Assembly: GCA_002296225.1 (NCBI GenBank)
Contig: DBHR01000054.1
Span: forward strand, 831-27,241
Direction: 5' to 3'
Length of the DNA: 26,411 nucleotides
DNA from: Acidobacteria bacterium UBA823
GTDB taxonomy: Bacteria; Acidobacteriota; Vicinamibacteria; Vicinamibacterales; UBA823
Position 1 is the stretch's first letter. Each line of letters starts with the position of its first letter. This document shows, piece by piece, positions 7,262-15,101 of the stretch. A program made the translations under genes and the position numbers. The notes under the pieces are model-generated. The model saw only the letters and a list, made by a program, of their open reading frames with translations, did no database searches and was not told the origin of the DNA.

Positions 7262-7440
7262 GCCGAAGGATTTTATCACCGCCGTAGCACGAGCTTGGCG
7301 GTGGTTAAATATCGCCGTTATTGACACCGGCGCCGGCGCGAGCTAGCATGCGAGCGTTTTTTGGTTGAGACTGCGACTGTCGCTCGCGCGCGCGACGGTC
7401 GACTGGGTGGACGACGCGCGCTCAAGTCAGGGGGATGCTG

Positions 7441-7740
7441 ATGGCCGAAGCCCGAAGAATGGGCAAGTCCGAACTCTTCTCGCATTTTGCGGAACGGTTC
7501 CAGATCAAGCGAACGGAAGCACGTGAGATCTTCGACGAGCTGAATTCGCTCGCTGAGTCTGAGCTGAAGCGGGTGGGCGAGTTCGTGCTGCCGGGAATGT
7601 GCAAGTTAGTGAAGCAAAACCGAAAGGCCAGGGTGGGGCGCAACCCGGCCACAGGTGAGACGATCCAGATTGCCGCGAAGACCGTGGTCAAGGCGCGTAT
7701 CGCGAAGCAGTTGAAAGACGCCGTTCTCCCGGTGAAGTAG
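7441..7740 (+). CDS. HU/IHF-family DNA-binding protein
   Basis: A small basic protein of 99 residues. It has the two-helix N-terminal dimer part, then GEFVLPGMCKLVKQNRKARVGRNPATGETIQI, in which GRNPATGE is the DNA-intercalating beta-arm tip, and a closing helix starting VVKARIAKQLKDAV. HU proteins bend and compact DNA in the nucleoid and help recombination and regulation. The ribosome site AGGGGG (7429-7434) touches ATG 7435 but is well spaced (6 bases) for ATG 7441, so I start there. The earlier ATG would add two residues. It is divergent from queF and has no close downstream partner, fitting a monocistronic gene. Confidence 0.9.
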   Translation: MAEARRMGKSELFSHFAERFQIKRTEAREIFDELNSLAESELKRVGEFVLPGMCKLVKQNRKARVGRNPATGETIQIAAKTVVKARIAKQLKDAVLPVK

Positions 7741-8101
7741 TAACCGGGCTAGCGCCACCATCCATCGCGACCCTTCGCATGGCCGCCCTGCTTGAGGCCA
7801 TTCGAGTTGGCTGATTGTATGGGACCGCGGTGGCATAGCGTCCTCGTTTCGTCCGGCTGGGTCTCGATTGCCGTTCCCGCGGCCTCGAGACCCAGCCTGA
7901 CGGACCTGCCGAGTTCTCATCCGGCCTCATGTAGCCGTCTGGCGAGTCTTCAGATTTCGCGCCGCCACACTTTGTACTTCAGCGTGTTCAACGGAGGGTG
8001 AAGTTGCGCACTGCTGGGTCGCATGCCTTCGGCAGGCGGTTTTCAATACTTTCGGCGATGTCTTCGAGACCAGGGCAGGGCTCGGCTACAATCGAGGGAG
8101 G
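7741..8101. other. 361-base gap without a gene
   Basis: No convincing coding sequence on either strand. It holds the long hairpin at 7850-7902 and, next to the following gene, a -10-like TACAAT at 8087-8092 and the purine-rich ribosome site GAGGGAGG at 8094-8101. A weak four-pair hairpin near 8030 (GCCT..AGGC followed by GGTTTT) was not judged significant. Confidence 0.6.
7850..7902. terminator. Long intergenic hairpin (terminator or structured element)
   Basis: GGCTGGGTCTCGA (7855-7867) pairs perfectly with TCGAGACCCAGCC (7885-7897), 13 base pairs. After one mismatch the stem continues for four more pairs (7850-7853 with 7899-7902). The 17-base loop can form a small inner stem, GCCG (7870-7873) with CGGC (7880-7883). 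It lies 110 bases after the HU-like gene. There is no T tract, so a classical Rho-independent terminator is doubtful. A transcript-end structure, small RNA or protein-binding palindrome are alternatives. Confidence 0.6.
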
Positions 8102-9202
8102 ATGCCCGCGACGACCGCCACCCGACCGTCCGACGAACTGAGCCGAGACCAGCGTCTCGAGCTGTTCTACTTCGCGCGGTTGACTCGCGACATTGAGGAG
8201 CGGTTAGCCCTACTCTACCGACAGAACAAGGTCGTGGGGGGTCTGTACCGAAGTTTGGGTCAGGAAGGTGAGTCGGTGGCTTCCGCTTACGCACTGGCCG
8301 AGAACGACGCCGTGGCTGCGCTCATCCGCAACCTCGGCTCAGTGATTGTTCAAGGCATCCGCCCGCGCGCCATCTTCGCCCAGTATATGGCCAAGGGCAC
8401 GTCGCCGACGCACGGGCGCGACCTTAACCTGCACTTCTCGCACATTCCCAACGGCGACGACGGGCCGATTGTAATCGGGCCCATCAGCACGCTGGGCGAC
8501 CTGGTGCCGGTAATGGCGGGGGTCGGGTTGGGCGCCAGGATGCGCCGCCGCCGGCTCGTTGCTATGACCTATATTGGCGACGGTGGTACCAGCACCGGAG
8601 CTTTCCACGAAGGGATGAACTTCGCAGCTGTGCAGAAGTTACCGCTTGTCGTCATCGCGGAGGACAACAAGTACGCTTACTCGACGCCCGTAAGCCAGCA
8701 GATGGCCATTCCCCGAATCGACCAACGGGCTGAGGCCTACGGAATTCCCCATGAAATGGTTGATGGTAACGACATGCTGGCCGTCTATGACGCTTCGAAA
8801 CGAGCTGTGGACCTGGCCCGCCAAGGCGCTGGGCCGTCGCTTATCGGCGTCGATACGATGCGGATGCGAGGGCACGCCGAGCACGACGACATGCGCTACG
8901 TATCGAAGCCACTGCTCGACGCCTGGGAGGCGCGTGATCCGATTACGCGGTATCGCGCCCACCTAATCGAAACTGAAGTCGCCACCGAGACCGATCTGGT
9001 GGAAATCGAGGCGATGAGCCGGCAGTACGCAGAGGACGAAGCCGGACTCGCTGAGGCCGACCCGGGGCCAGACCCTGCCACCGTGGCGGACGGCGTCGTC
9101 GCTGGCGGGCATTTCCAGCCGTCGGTAGAAATCGTTCGCTCGCCGTTTCGGGTCAAGCGCGGCGCCTCCCGTCACACCCAGCCGACCGTGGTGCACCCCT
9201 GA
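8102..9202 (+). CDS. 2-oxoacid dehydrogenase E1 component, alpha subunit
   Basis: A 366-residue thiamine-diphosphate-dependent dehydrogenase alpha subunit. LYRSLGQEGESVA (48-60) is the substrate-channel block, and YIGDGGTSTGAFHEGMNFAA (158-176) to AEDN (186-189) is the ThDP/Mg motif. Its usual NN is DN here; the second Asn, which holds the metal in the human branched-chain enzyme, is kept. VDGNDMLAVY and MRMRGHAEHDD follow, the latter in the regulatory/phosphorylation-loop area of the family. With E1beta it decarboxylates a 2-oxoacid and passes the acyl group to E2. Branched-chain 2-oxoacids are the most likely substrates; pyruvate or acetoin cannot be excluded. Its TGA overlaps the ATG of E1beta by one base. 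Length is normal. Confidence 0.92.
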   Translation: MPATTATRPSDELSRDQRLELFYFARLTRDIEERLALLYRQNKVVGGLYRSLGQEGESVASAYALAENDAVAALIRNLGSVIVQGIRPRAIFAQYMAKGTSPTHGRDLNLHFSHIPNGDDGPIVIGPISTLGDLVPVMAGVGLGARMRRRRLVAMTYIGDGGTSTGAFHEGMNFAAVQKLPLVVIAEDNKYAYSTPVSQQMAIPRIDQRAEAYGIPHEMVDGNDMLAVYDASKRAVDLARQGAGPSLIGVDTMRMRGHAEHDDMRYVSKPLLDAWEARDPITRYRAHLIETEVATETDLVEIEAMSRQYAEDEAGLAEADPGPDPATVADGVVAGGHFQPSVEIVRSPFRVKRGASRHTQPTVVHP

Positions 9203-10176
9203 TGGCTAAGACGACCTACCTTGAGGCAATCCGACAGGGTCTCGCCGAAGAAATGGCTAGCGACGATCGTGTCTATGCGATTGGCGAGGACATTGGCCTC
9301 TATGGTGGTGCGTTCAAGGTAACCGAGGGATTACTCAATCGCTTCGGCGCGGAGCGGGTGATCGACACACCAGTTTCGGAAACAGCGATTATCGGTGCGG
9401 CGATCGGGTCGGCTTACCTTGGGATGCGGCCGGTCGCCGAGCTTCAGTTCATCGACTTCGTTGCTTGTTGCTTCAACATTCTGACAAACTTTGCTGCCAA
9501 GAGCCGTTACCGCTGGGGCGCTGGCGTGCCGCTGGTTGTGCGCGGACCGTGCGGGGGCGGTGTTAGTGGTGGACCGTTCCACTCAGCCAATCCCGAAGCT
9601 CACTTTCTCCACACACCGGGTCTAAAAATCGTTGAGCCGTCGACGGCCTACGACGCAAAGGGACTAATCAAGGCGGCCATTCGCGACGACGACCCGGTGC
9701 TGTTTCTTGAGCATAAGCTTCTCTATCGGCGCGTGCAGGACGAGGTGCCGGAAGAGGACTACGTGGTACCGCTCGGTCAGGCGGTCGTCCGGCGACCGGG
9801 AGACGACGTGACCATCGTGACGTTTGGCGCTATGACTCACACAGCGCTCGACGCAGCCAATCAACTCGCTGAGCGAGATGTGGCAATTGAGGTCATCGAT
9901 CTTCGGACGCTCTCGCCGCTAGATTATGAAACGATCCTCCAGTCCGTGGCAAAGACGAACAAGGTGATCGTGCTGCACGAGGCGCAGCGCACTGGTGGGA
10001 TCGGTGCGGAGATCGCCGCTGCCATTGCTGAGCGTGGCTTCGAACATCTCGATGCTCCGCCCGTGCGGCTGGCGTCCCTGGACACGCCAGTGCCTTACAG
10101 TCCAGCCTTGGAGGCCGCGTTTCGTCCGAGCGTAGAGCAGATCGTCGCGGCGGTTGAGCACTTAGTGGAATACTAG
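9202..10176 (+). CDS. 2-oxoacid dehydrogenase E1 component, beta subunit
   Basis: A 324-residue transketolase-type beta subunit. It shows MAKTTYLEAIRQGLAEEM, GEDIGLYGGAFKVTEGL, RVIDTPVSETAIIGAAIGSA (Glu of TPVSE activates the thiamine ring), RGPCGGGVSGGPFHS, LKIVEPSTAYDAKGL, and the C-terminal domain with VIDLRTLSPLDYETI and HEAQRTGGIGAEIAA. It pairs with the alpha subunit encoded directly upstream and starts within its stop codon, so the two should be made in equal amounts. Length and all motifs are as expected. Confidence 0.94.
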   Translation: MAKTTYLEAIRQGLAEEMASDDRVYAIGEDIGLYGGAFKVTEGLLNRFGAERVIDTPVSETAIIGAAIGSAYLGMRPVAELQFIDFVACCFNILTNFAAKSRYRWGAGVPLVVRGPCGGGVSGGPFHSANPEAHFLHTPGLKIVEPSTAYDAKGLIKAAIRDDDPVLFLEHKLLYRRVQDEVPEEDYVVPLGQAVVRRPGDDVTIVTFGAMTHTALDAANQLAERDVAIEVIDLRTLSPLDYETILQSVAKTNKVIVLHEAQRTGGIGAEIAAAIAERGFEHLDAPPVRLASLDTPVPYSPALEAAFRPSVEQIVAAVEHLVEY

Positions 10177-10250
10177 GACCGCGTCTGCGCGGAACAGGTC
10201 TTGGTTCCGACACACGCTGTTGTGGGTCCGGGAGGTGTGAGGAAGTAGGT

Positions 10251-11531
10251 ATGCCAACTGATGTCGTGATGCCCCAGATGGGCGAATCGATCGCCGAGGG
10301 CACTATTGTTCGCTGGCTCCGGAAAGTCGGTGATGAGGTCAATCGTGACGAGCCTCTGTTTGAAATCTCGACCGACAAAGTTGACGCTGAGATTCCGTCG
10401 CCGGCTGCGGGGGTCCTCACTCAGGTCAAGGTCAAGGAAGGCGAGACGGTACCGATTAACAGCGTTGTCGCGGTAATAGGTGTGCGGGACACCGCGGCTG
10501 CTGAGGAGCCTGCGCCGAACCCACTTCCGCCGTCGGCAAACGTCGCGTCCGCGGCGCGGGTAGCTAGCCCGCAACCCGTCAAGAACCCGCCTACGGGGCC
10601 GGCCGCCGTCAGGTCAGGTGGCTCTGCCGAGGGCGGACGCGTTCGGTCGTCGCCGTTGGTGCGACGGCTGGCACGAGAGCACGGTATTGAGGTATCTCAA
10701 GTAACCGGCTCTGGCTTAGCTGGGCGCGTTACGAAAAAGGACATCCTCGCCTACATTGAGCACGGTCCGATCACCGCGCTTCCGACACCGGTTACCGCAA
10801 CAACTAAGTCGCCCAAGCCTGCACCGACGTTCGATGCAGATCACGCAACGGTGGCGGTGCCGATGACGGTCATGCGTCAGAAGATTGCCGAGCACATGGT
10901 GGCTAGCCGACGTACTTCGGCGCACGTGCACTCGATCTTCGAGGTAGATTTCAGTCGGGTCCAGCGGCTCCGCCAGGCGCACAACACTCTCTACGAACAG
11001 TCCGGCGCAAAGCTCACGCTCATGCCGTTCATCGCCAAAGTCGTTATTGACGCCCTTCGTGCGATGCCGATTGTCAATGCCTCAGTGGACGGCGACCAGA
11101 TCATCTACAAGCGGGATATCAACCTGGGCATTGCCGTCGCGCTCGACGGCGGCTTGGTTGTGCCGGTTATCAAGAACGCTGACGAGAAGAATTTGCTCGG
11201 ACTCAGCCGCGCCATAGCCGATCTGGCGAGCCGGGCCCGCGCGAAGCAACTGGGGCCAGCCGAGGTGCAGGAGGGGACCTTCACGATCACAAATCCTGGT
11301 GGCCTCGGCGCCGTTTTCGGACTCCCGATCATCAACCAGCCTCAAGTCGCGATTCTTGGGGTTGGCTCACTCGAGAAGCGGCCGGTTGTCGTCAACGATG
11401 CCATTGCGATCAGGCCGATTGCGTATCTTACGCTTGGCTTCGATCACCGCCTGATCGACGGAGTGGTTGCCGACCAGTTTGTGGGGCACATCAAGCGTGG
11501 GTTGGAGCAATTCGAAGCACCGATTGAGTAG
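10251..11531 (+). CDS. Dihydrolipoamide acyltransferase (E2) of the 2-oxoacid dehydrogenase complex
   Basis: A 426-residue three-domain E2. One lipoyl domain (about 1-78) has the lipoylated K43 in EISTDKVDAEIPSP. An Ala/Pro-rich linker (about 80-130) follows, then a peripheral subunit-binding domain (132-170, SSPLVRRLAREHGIEVSQV, GRVTKKDI). The catalytic acyltransferase domain runs to the end with the active-site DHRLIDG (H399, D403). E2 moves the acyl group from E1 to coenzyme A and forms the core of the complex. A good ribosome site (GAGGAAG) precedes the ATG. It is 74 bases after E1beta. The E3 subunit is not in the window, so a shared E3 from elsewhere must serve. Confidence 0.94.
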   Translation: MPTDVVMPQMGESIAEGTIVRWLRKVGDEVNRDEPLFEISTDKVDAEIPSPAAGVLTQVKVKEGETVPINSVVAVIGVRDTAAAEEPAPNPLPPSANVASAARVASPQPVKNPPTGPAAVRSGGSAEGGRVRSSPLVRRLAREHGIEVSQVTGSGLAGRVTKKDILAYIEHGPITALPTPVTATTKSPKPAPTFDADHATVAVPMTVMRQKIAEHMVASRRTSAHVHSIFEVDFSRVQRLRQAHNTLYEQSGAKLTLMPFIAKVVIDALRAMPIVNASVDGDQIIYKRDINLGIAVALDGGLVVPVIKNADEKNLLGLSRAIADLASRARAKQLGPAEVQEGTFTITNPGGLGAVFGLPIINQPQVAILGVGSLEKRPVVVNDAIAIRPIAYLTLGFDHRLIDGVVADQFVGHIKRGLEQFEAPIE

Positions 11532-11628
11532 AAAGTTTGAGGTCTGTTTCCACTTGCCGACGGATAAGGTTGACCCTAGTCTGCTGCGTGTCGGGATCGT
11601 CCTGCCCCCTCCCCGCTGCTGATCCCCA

Positions 11629-12348
11629 ATGCCAGTGGAGATAGTCGGCGGCAGGACCCACTGCGCGTTGGACTCGCCACAGATGAGAACCCTGGAAGTG
11701 TTGTGCTTCGGAACTGTCGCCTACCGCGATGCGGTCGAGTTACAACGGACCTTAGTCGAAGATCGACGCCGCGATCGCGTGCCAGACCTCTTACTACTGC
11801 TTGAGCATCCGCATGTCATTACGCGCGGAGCCGGCGCGCGCGACCGCAACGACCACATCTTGGCCGACCGCGCCACGCTTAGCGCCGAGACCATCGACGT
11901 CATTGACACTGGTCGGGGCGGGGATGTTACTTACCACGGGCCCGGACAGCTCGTTGGATACCCAATACTTGACCTCAAGCCCGACCGGTGCGATGTGCGG
12001 CGCTATGTCAGAGATCTGGAAGAGGTCATGATCCACGCGGCGGCTAGGTTTGGTGTCGCTGCCGGGCGGGTCGACGGGCTCACCGGCGTCTGGGTGGGTA
12101 AGGCGAAGCTAGGCGCCATCGGCGTCCGGATCTCCCGTTGGATAACGAGCCACGGCTTTGCTTTCAACGTTGATCCCGACCTGTCCCGATTTGGCATGAT
12201 CGTGCCCTGTGGCATCCCCAACCGAGGGGTCACATCGCTTTCTGCGCAGCTCCGTCAGTCGGTGAAGATCGCCGATGTTAAAGCCGCCGTCGTGACCAGC
12301 TTCAGCGAAGTCTTCGATCGAGTGGTCCGCCCGGTCGTTCCCACGTAA
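11629..12348 (+). CDS. lipB: Octanoyl-ACP:protein N-octanoyltransferase (lipoate biosynthesis)
   Basis: LipB moves octanoate from acyl carrier protein to the lipoyl-domain lysine; LipA then adds sulfur. The signature RGGDVTYHGPGQLVGYPI (96-113), the catalytic Lys in GKAKLGAIG (K160) and the nucleophile Cys in IVPCGIPNRGVTSL (C194) are present. The 34-residue Lys-Cys spacing equals that of E. coli LipB (K135, C169). The 239-residue form has an N-terminal stretch outside the family. ATG 11683 (MRTLEVLCFGTV) looks like the natural family start; neither ATG has a clear ribosome site. Placement after the E2 gene fits its job of loading that lipoyl domain. Confidence 0.92.
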   Translation: MPVEIVGGRTHCALDSPQMRTLEVLCFGTVAYRDAVELQRTLVEDRRRDRVPDLLLLLEHPHVITRGAGARDRNDHILADRATLSAETIDVIDTGRGGDVTYHGPGQLVGYPILDLKPDRCDVRRYVRDLEEVMIHAAARFGVAAGRVDGLTGVWVGKAKLGAIGVRISRWITSHGFAFNVDPDLSRFGMIVPCGIPNRGVTSLSAQLRQSVKIADVKAAVVTSFSEVFDRVVRPVVPT

Positions 12349-12387
12349 CGATCTCGACGAGCGCTCGCCGATTATGCGCATGTGGTC

Positions 12388-13236
12388 CTAGGCGCGCGCC
12401 AGGGCGCTCTGGAGCTCCACACGTTCACCCGGACTCAGACAGGGCGCCACCCGGCTGCGTAGGCCATCGGGTCCGAGCCGGACCGTCGTAGCAATTACGC
12501 TCGTGGCCGGCCGGTCATCGATCCCAATGAAGCAGCTGAACGCCGGTCGCGATCGGCCACCGGTGATCGCTTCGCACACGTCGCTGGCAGCCGATGCCAG
12601 TCCATACGGACCCGGTGGCCAGAGATGCGCCACGCGTGCTTTCATGCGCGCGATCGCCTGGTCAGAGAGGACGTCGGCAAGAGGAGAGGAGGCGATGGTC
12701 GCGCTGTCCCAGGTGACCACGGCCGCGTCTGGAGGCACGCCAAAAACTGACAGCGTGACGTCACGCGCGGCGCAATCGGCTTCGAGCGCGACGATCGCAC
12801 GTACCGCTGATGCGAGCGCGACCGGTGCCGAACCGATCAGGCGCGTTGCCTCCACGGTGCCGTCCCGGACGGCCTGCTGCATTAATTTCCGCTGGCTCGC
12901 ACCTGCGCAGACGATCACCGTCTCGCGGTCCTGCTCGACGAGGCGGCGCAGTTGCGCCGGACCCGTCTCACCGGCCCACTCTGCTGGATCTGGTCGTGCT
13001 GCGTCAGCCAACACGACCAGATCGGCGCCGACTGCCATCTCCAGGTTTCCGCTTGTGGTCAGTCGCGTATCGGATCGTTCGAGGGAATTGGACTGCTGGA
13101 TGTCGAGCGCTTTGCCCGCTGCGAGATCGGCGGCGGCGTCTATGAGGCGGATTTCGGTGATCCGTGCGCGGACGGCCAGCGTATGGGCGAGTGTACTACC
13201 GAGGGTGCCGGCGCCGATGATGGCTACGGTGGGCAT
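12388..13236 (-). CDS. Malate/lactate dehydrogenase-fold protein lacking the catalytic motifs
   Basis: From ATG 13236 (282 residues) the protein opens with a typical NAD-binding MDH/LDH start, MPTVAIIGAGTLGSTLAHTL (loop GAGTLGS at 8-14), then IRLIDAAADLAAGKALDIQQ with the ribose-binding Asp (D33). After that it departs from the family. The substrate-loop arginines are not recognisable, the NPVD motif position reads GASQ (112-115), and the GEHGD motif that carries the catalytic histidine reads GVPPD (166-170). Length is slightly short. It may bind NAD but should not be a normal malate or lactate dehydrogenase. The longer open frame to 13290 adds 18 residues not seen in the family and would overlap the divergent SDR gene. 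Convergent with lipB. Confidence 0.75.
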   Translation of the reverse strand: MPTVAIIGAGTLGSTLAHTLAVRARITEIRLIDAAADLAAGKALDIQQSNSLERSDTRLTTSGNLEMAVGADLVVLADAARPDPAEWAGETGPAQLRRLVEQDRETVIVCAGASQRKLMQQAVRDGTVEATRLIGSAPVALASAVRAIVALEADCAARDVTLSVFGVPPDAAVVTWDSATIASSPLADVLSDQAIARMKARVAHLWPPGPYGLASAASDVCEAITGGRSRPAFSCFIGIDDRPATSVIATTVRLGPDGLRSRVAPCLSPGERVELQSALARA

Positions 13237-13260
13237 ACATACCGCAAGAGTCGGAAGGGG

Positions 13261-13266
13261 TATTCT
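13261..13266 (+). promoter_or_regulatory. Possible -10 element of the SDR gene, leaderless arrangement
   Basis: TATTCT stands six bases before the ATG at 13273. The expected transcription start would fall on or beside the start codon. No clear -35 is seen in the 36-base gap between the divergent genes. A purine run GGAAGGGG (13253-13260) is 12 bases from the ATG and could instead be a distant ribosome site. Confidence 0.3.
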
Positions 13267-13272
13267 AATGGG

Positions 13273-13998
13273 ATGACGAACACACCTCAACTGAACGGCA
13301 AAGTTGCCATCGTCACGGGCGGCTCGAGCGGTATCGGCTTGGCCATTGCGTCGGTGTTGCGGGCGCGTGGTGCTAGCGTCATGATTGGCGCGCGGAATGC
13401 CGCGCGGGTCGACCGGGCGAAGCAGAATCTAGCGGCGGGCGGCGATTGTGTGGACGGCGCACCGCTCGACGTGCGCGACCCTGACCAGGTTGAGGCCTTT
13501 GTCGGGCATACGGTCAAGCGATTCGGTGGCCTCGATATTCTGATCAACAATGCCGGCATTGGCGGCTTCGCGAAGATAGCCGACCAGTCGCTTGAGGAGT
13601 GGCGCAGCATCATTGATACCAATCTGTCGGGTGTCTTTTACTGCTGTCGGGCGGCCATTCCGCACCTCCGCCGGCGCGGCGGTGGCTTCATTATCAATAT
13701 CAGTAGTCTCGCGGGCAAGAATGCGTTTCCGGAAGCGGGTGCCTACTGTGCTTCGAAGGCTGCCCTGAATATGTTCAGCGAAGTGCTGATGCAGGAGGTG
13801 CGATACGATGACATTCGGGTCAGTTACGTGATGCCGGGCTCGGTGACGACGGCCTTTGATGGCGGACGAGCGCAGGCCGGCTCCGATTGGAAGATGACGG
13901 CCGAAGACATTGCCGAAGTTGTGCTCGACATCGTATCCATCAACCGCCGGACTCTGGCAAGCCGCGTAGAGATGCGACCGGCGAAGCCGAAGAAATGA
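13273..13998 (+). CDS. Short-chain dehydrogenase/reductase (classical SDR)
   Basis: A 241-residue classical SDR with the full motif set: cofactor loop TGGSSGIG (15-22), NNAG (92-95), catalytic Asn in DTNLSG (N117), Ser in NISSLAG (S144/S145), YCASK with Y158 and K162, and PG (188-189). An Arg at 41, after the second strand (IGARN), suggests NADP preference. The substrate cannot be told from sequence; several acyl or sugar SDRs look alike. I start at ATG 13273 because the open frame upstream has no SDR similarity. The start lies 36 bases from the divergent MDH-like gene, so the two probably share a very compact promoter region. Confidence 0.9.
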   Translation: MTNTPQLNGKVAIVTGGSSGIGLAIASVLRARGASVMIGARNAARVDRAKQNLAAGGDCVDGAPLDVRDPDQVEAFVGHTVKRFGGLDILINNAGIGGFAKIADQSLEEWRSIIDTNLSGVFYCCRAAIPHLRRRGGGFIINISSLAGKNAFPEAGAYCASKAALNMFSEVLMQEVRYDDIRVSYVMPGSVTTAFDGGRAQAGSDWKMTAEDIAEVVLDIVSINRRTLASRVEMRPAKPKK

Positions 13999-14085
13999 GC
14001 CCGTGACGGACACTACGGCTGGACGAAACCATTAAGGTTGCGCAACTGGATTCGATCCTCGAACCTTCAGCTCGGTGTTGCGGGT

Positions 14086-15051
14086 TTACCGTTCCGATAA
14101 GATTTCCGTTAACTGCTCGACATCAATATTAGCGCCGGAGACGATCGCGACTGCGGTCTGGTCGGCGACGTTCACTGCTCCTTCGAGCAGGGCGGCCACC
14201 GCTGCGATGCCTGCGCCTTCGGCGATCAACTGCTCGTTTGCTACAAGGCCGCGGATGCCTTGACGTAGGCCGCCCTCGCTCACGACCACTGTGTGATTAA
14301 CGAGGCGCTCGACGATCGCGAACGTGATCGTGGTTGAGTCCAAATTACCACTTAGGCCGTCGGCGATTGACTCGCCGACGACAATTTCGGTAATCCGGCC
14401 AGTCGCCAGGCTGGTTCTGAAGGGGTGTGACGTCTCGAGCTCGACGCCAACCACCTCCATCTGCGGCGCTGTGGCCTTGGCAGCGATGGCGATTCCACTC
14501 AGGAGCCCACCACCGCCAGTCGGCACCAGGATCCAGTTTGCATCCGGCGTTTCCTCTAAAACCTCTAGCGCGATCGTTCCAGCGCCCGCGATGATGTCGG
14601 GGTGGCTGTAGGGCGAGATGTAGGTAGCGCCGGTTTCCGTGGCGAATGTCTTTGCTAGCCGCTCTGCGTCGTCGTAGGTCGGCGCCGCATCGCGCAAGTC
14701 GGCGCCGTGGCGGCGGATCCCATCGCGTTTGGTTTTCGGTGCGTCATGCGCGGTGAACACCGTCAATTCGACGCCGAGGCGCTCGGCCGCCCATGCCATG
14801 GCTCGCCCGTGGTTGCCGGCCGATGCAGTGACGACGCGCGGCGCGCCACCAGAACGCTCAAGCAACGCCGCAAGCGCGTTGACTGCACCGCGCAGCTTGA
14901 AAGAGCCTGTTGTTTGCAAACACTCGGTTTTTAATAGGATCCGCCCGCCAGTGATTTCTGAGAGCCACGGTGATGGAGTCAATGGCGTCCGACGGATGTA
15001 CGCCGCGATGCGATCCCGTGCCACCGTGATGTCATCGAGCGTAATCGACAT
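14086..15051 (-). CDS. Catabolic threonine/serine dehydratase-type PLP enzyme
   Basis: A 321-residue fold type II PLP enzyme. TECLQTTGSFKLRGAVNAL holds the PLP lysine (K52), SAGNHGRA (77-84) is the substrate loop, PTGGGGLLSG (177-186) the phosphate-binding glycine loop, and VAIVSGANID near the end has the Ser facing the pyridine nitrogen. The family removes ammonia from threonine or serine to give 2-oxobutyrate or pyruvate; threo-3-hydroxyaspartate lyases and serine racemases are close relatives. There is no C-terminal ACT domain, so isoleucine feedback control as in biosynthetic IlvA is not expected. It is divergent from the glyoxalase-like gene, starting 50 bases from it. A TAGAAT-like -10 lies 12 bases before the ATG. 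Confidence 0.9.
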   Translation of the reverse strand: MSITLDDITVARDRIAAYIRRTPLTPSPWLSEITGGRILLKTECLQTTGSFKLRGAVNALAALLERSGGAPRVVTASAGNHGRAMAWAAERLGVELTVFTAHDAPKTKRDGIRRHGADLRDAAPTYDDAERLAKTFATETGATYISPYSHPDIIAGAGTIALEVLEETPDANWILVPTGGGGLLSGIAIAAKATAPQMEVVGVELETSHPFRTSLATGRITEIVVGESIADGLSGNLDSTTITFAIVERLVNHTVVVSEGGLRQGIRGLVANEQLIAEGAGIAAVAALLEGAVNVADQTAVAIVSGANIDVEQLTEILSER

Positions 15052-15101
15052 GTGGGTGCCGCGATTCTATACTTTCAGGGCGCGTGCGGTCGGAGAGACT
15101 C

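Noticed and set aside
7277..7303. Inverted repeat CACCGCC..GGCGGTG near the queF start, considered as a preQ1 riboswitch
   Set aside because: The stem is only seven pairs with a 13-base loop, no preQ1-I or preQ1-II pseudoknot tail is visible, and it lies within the first codons of the longer queF frame. Probably chance.
10177..10250. Small hairpins (CCGCG..CGCGG, GGAAC..GTTCC) between E1beta and E2
   Set aside because: Five-pair stems are expected by chance in GC-rich DNA, and the E2 gene has a good ribosome site and is likely in the same operon.
12503..13276. 257-residue plus-strand frame opposite the MDH-like gene
   Set aside because: Arg/Ser/Thr-rich shadow with no motif. The minus-strand frame has a clear NAD-binding start.
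12388..13290. Annotating this gene as malate dehydrogenase
   Set aside because: The catalytic His/Asp motif, the NPVD motif and the substrate arginines are not present.
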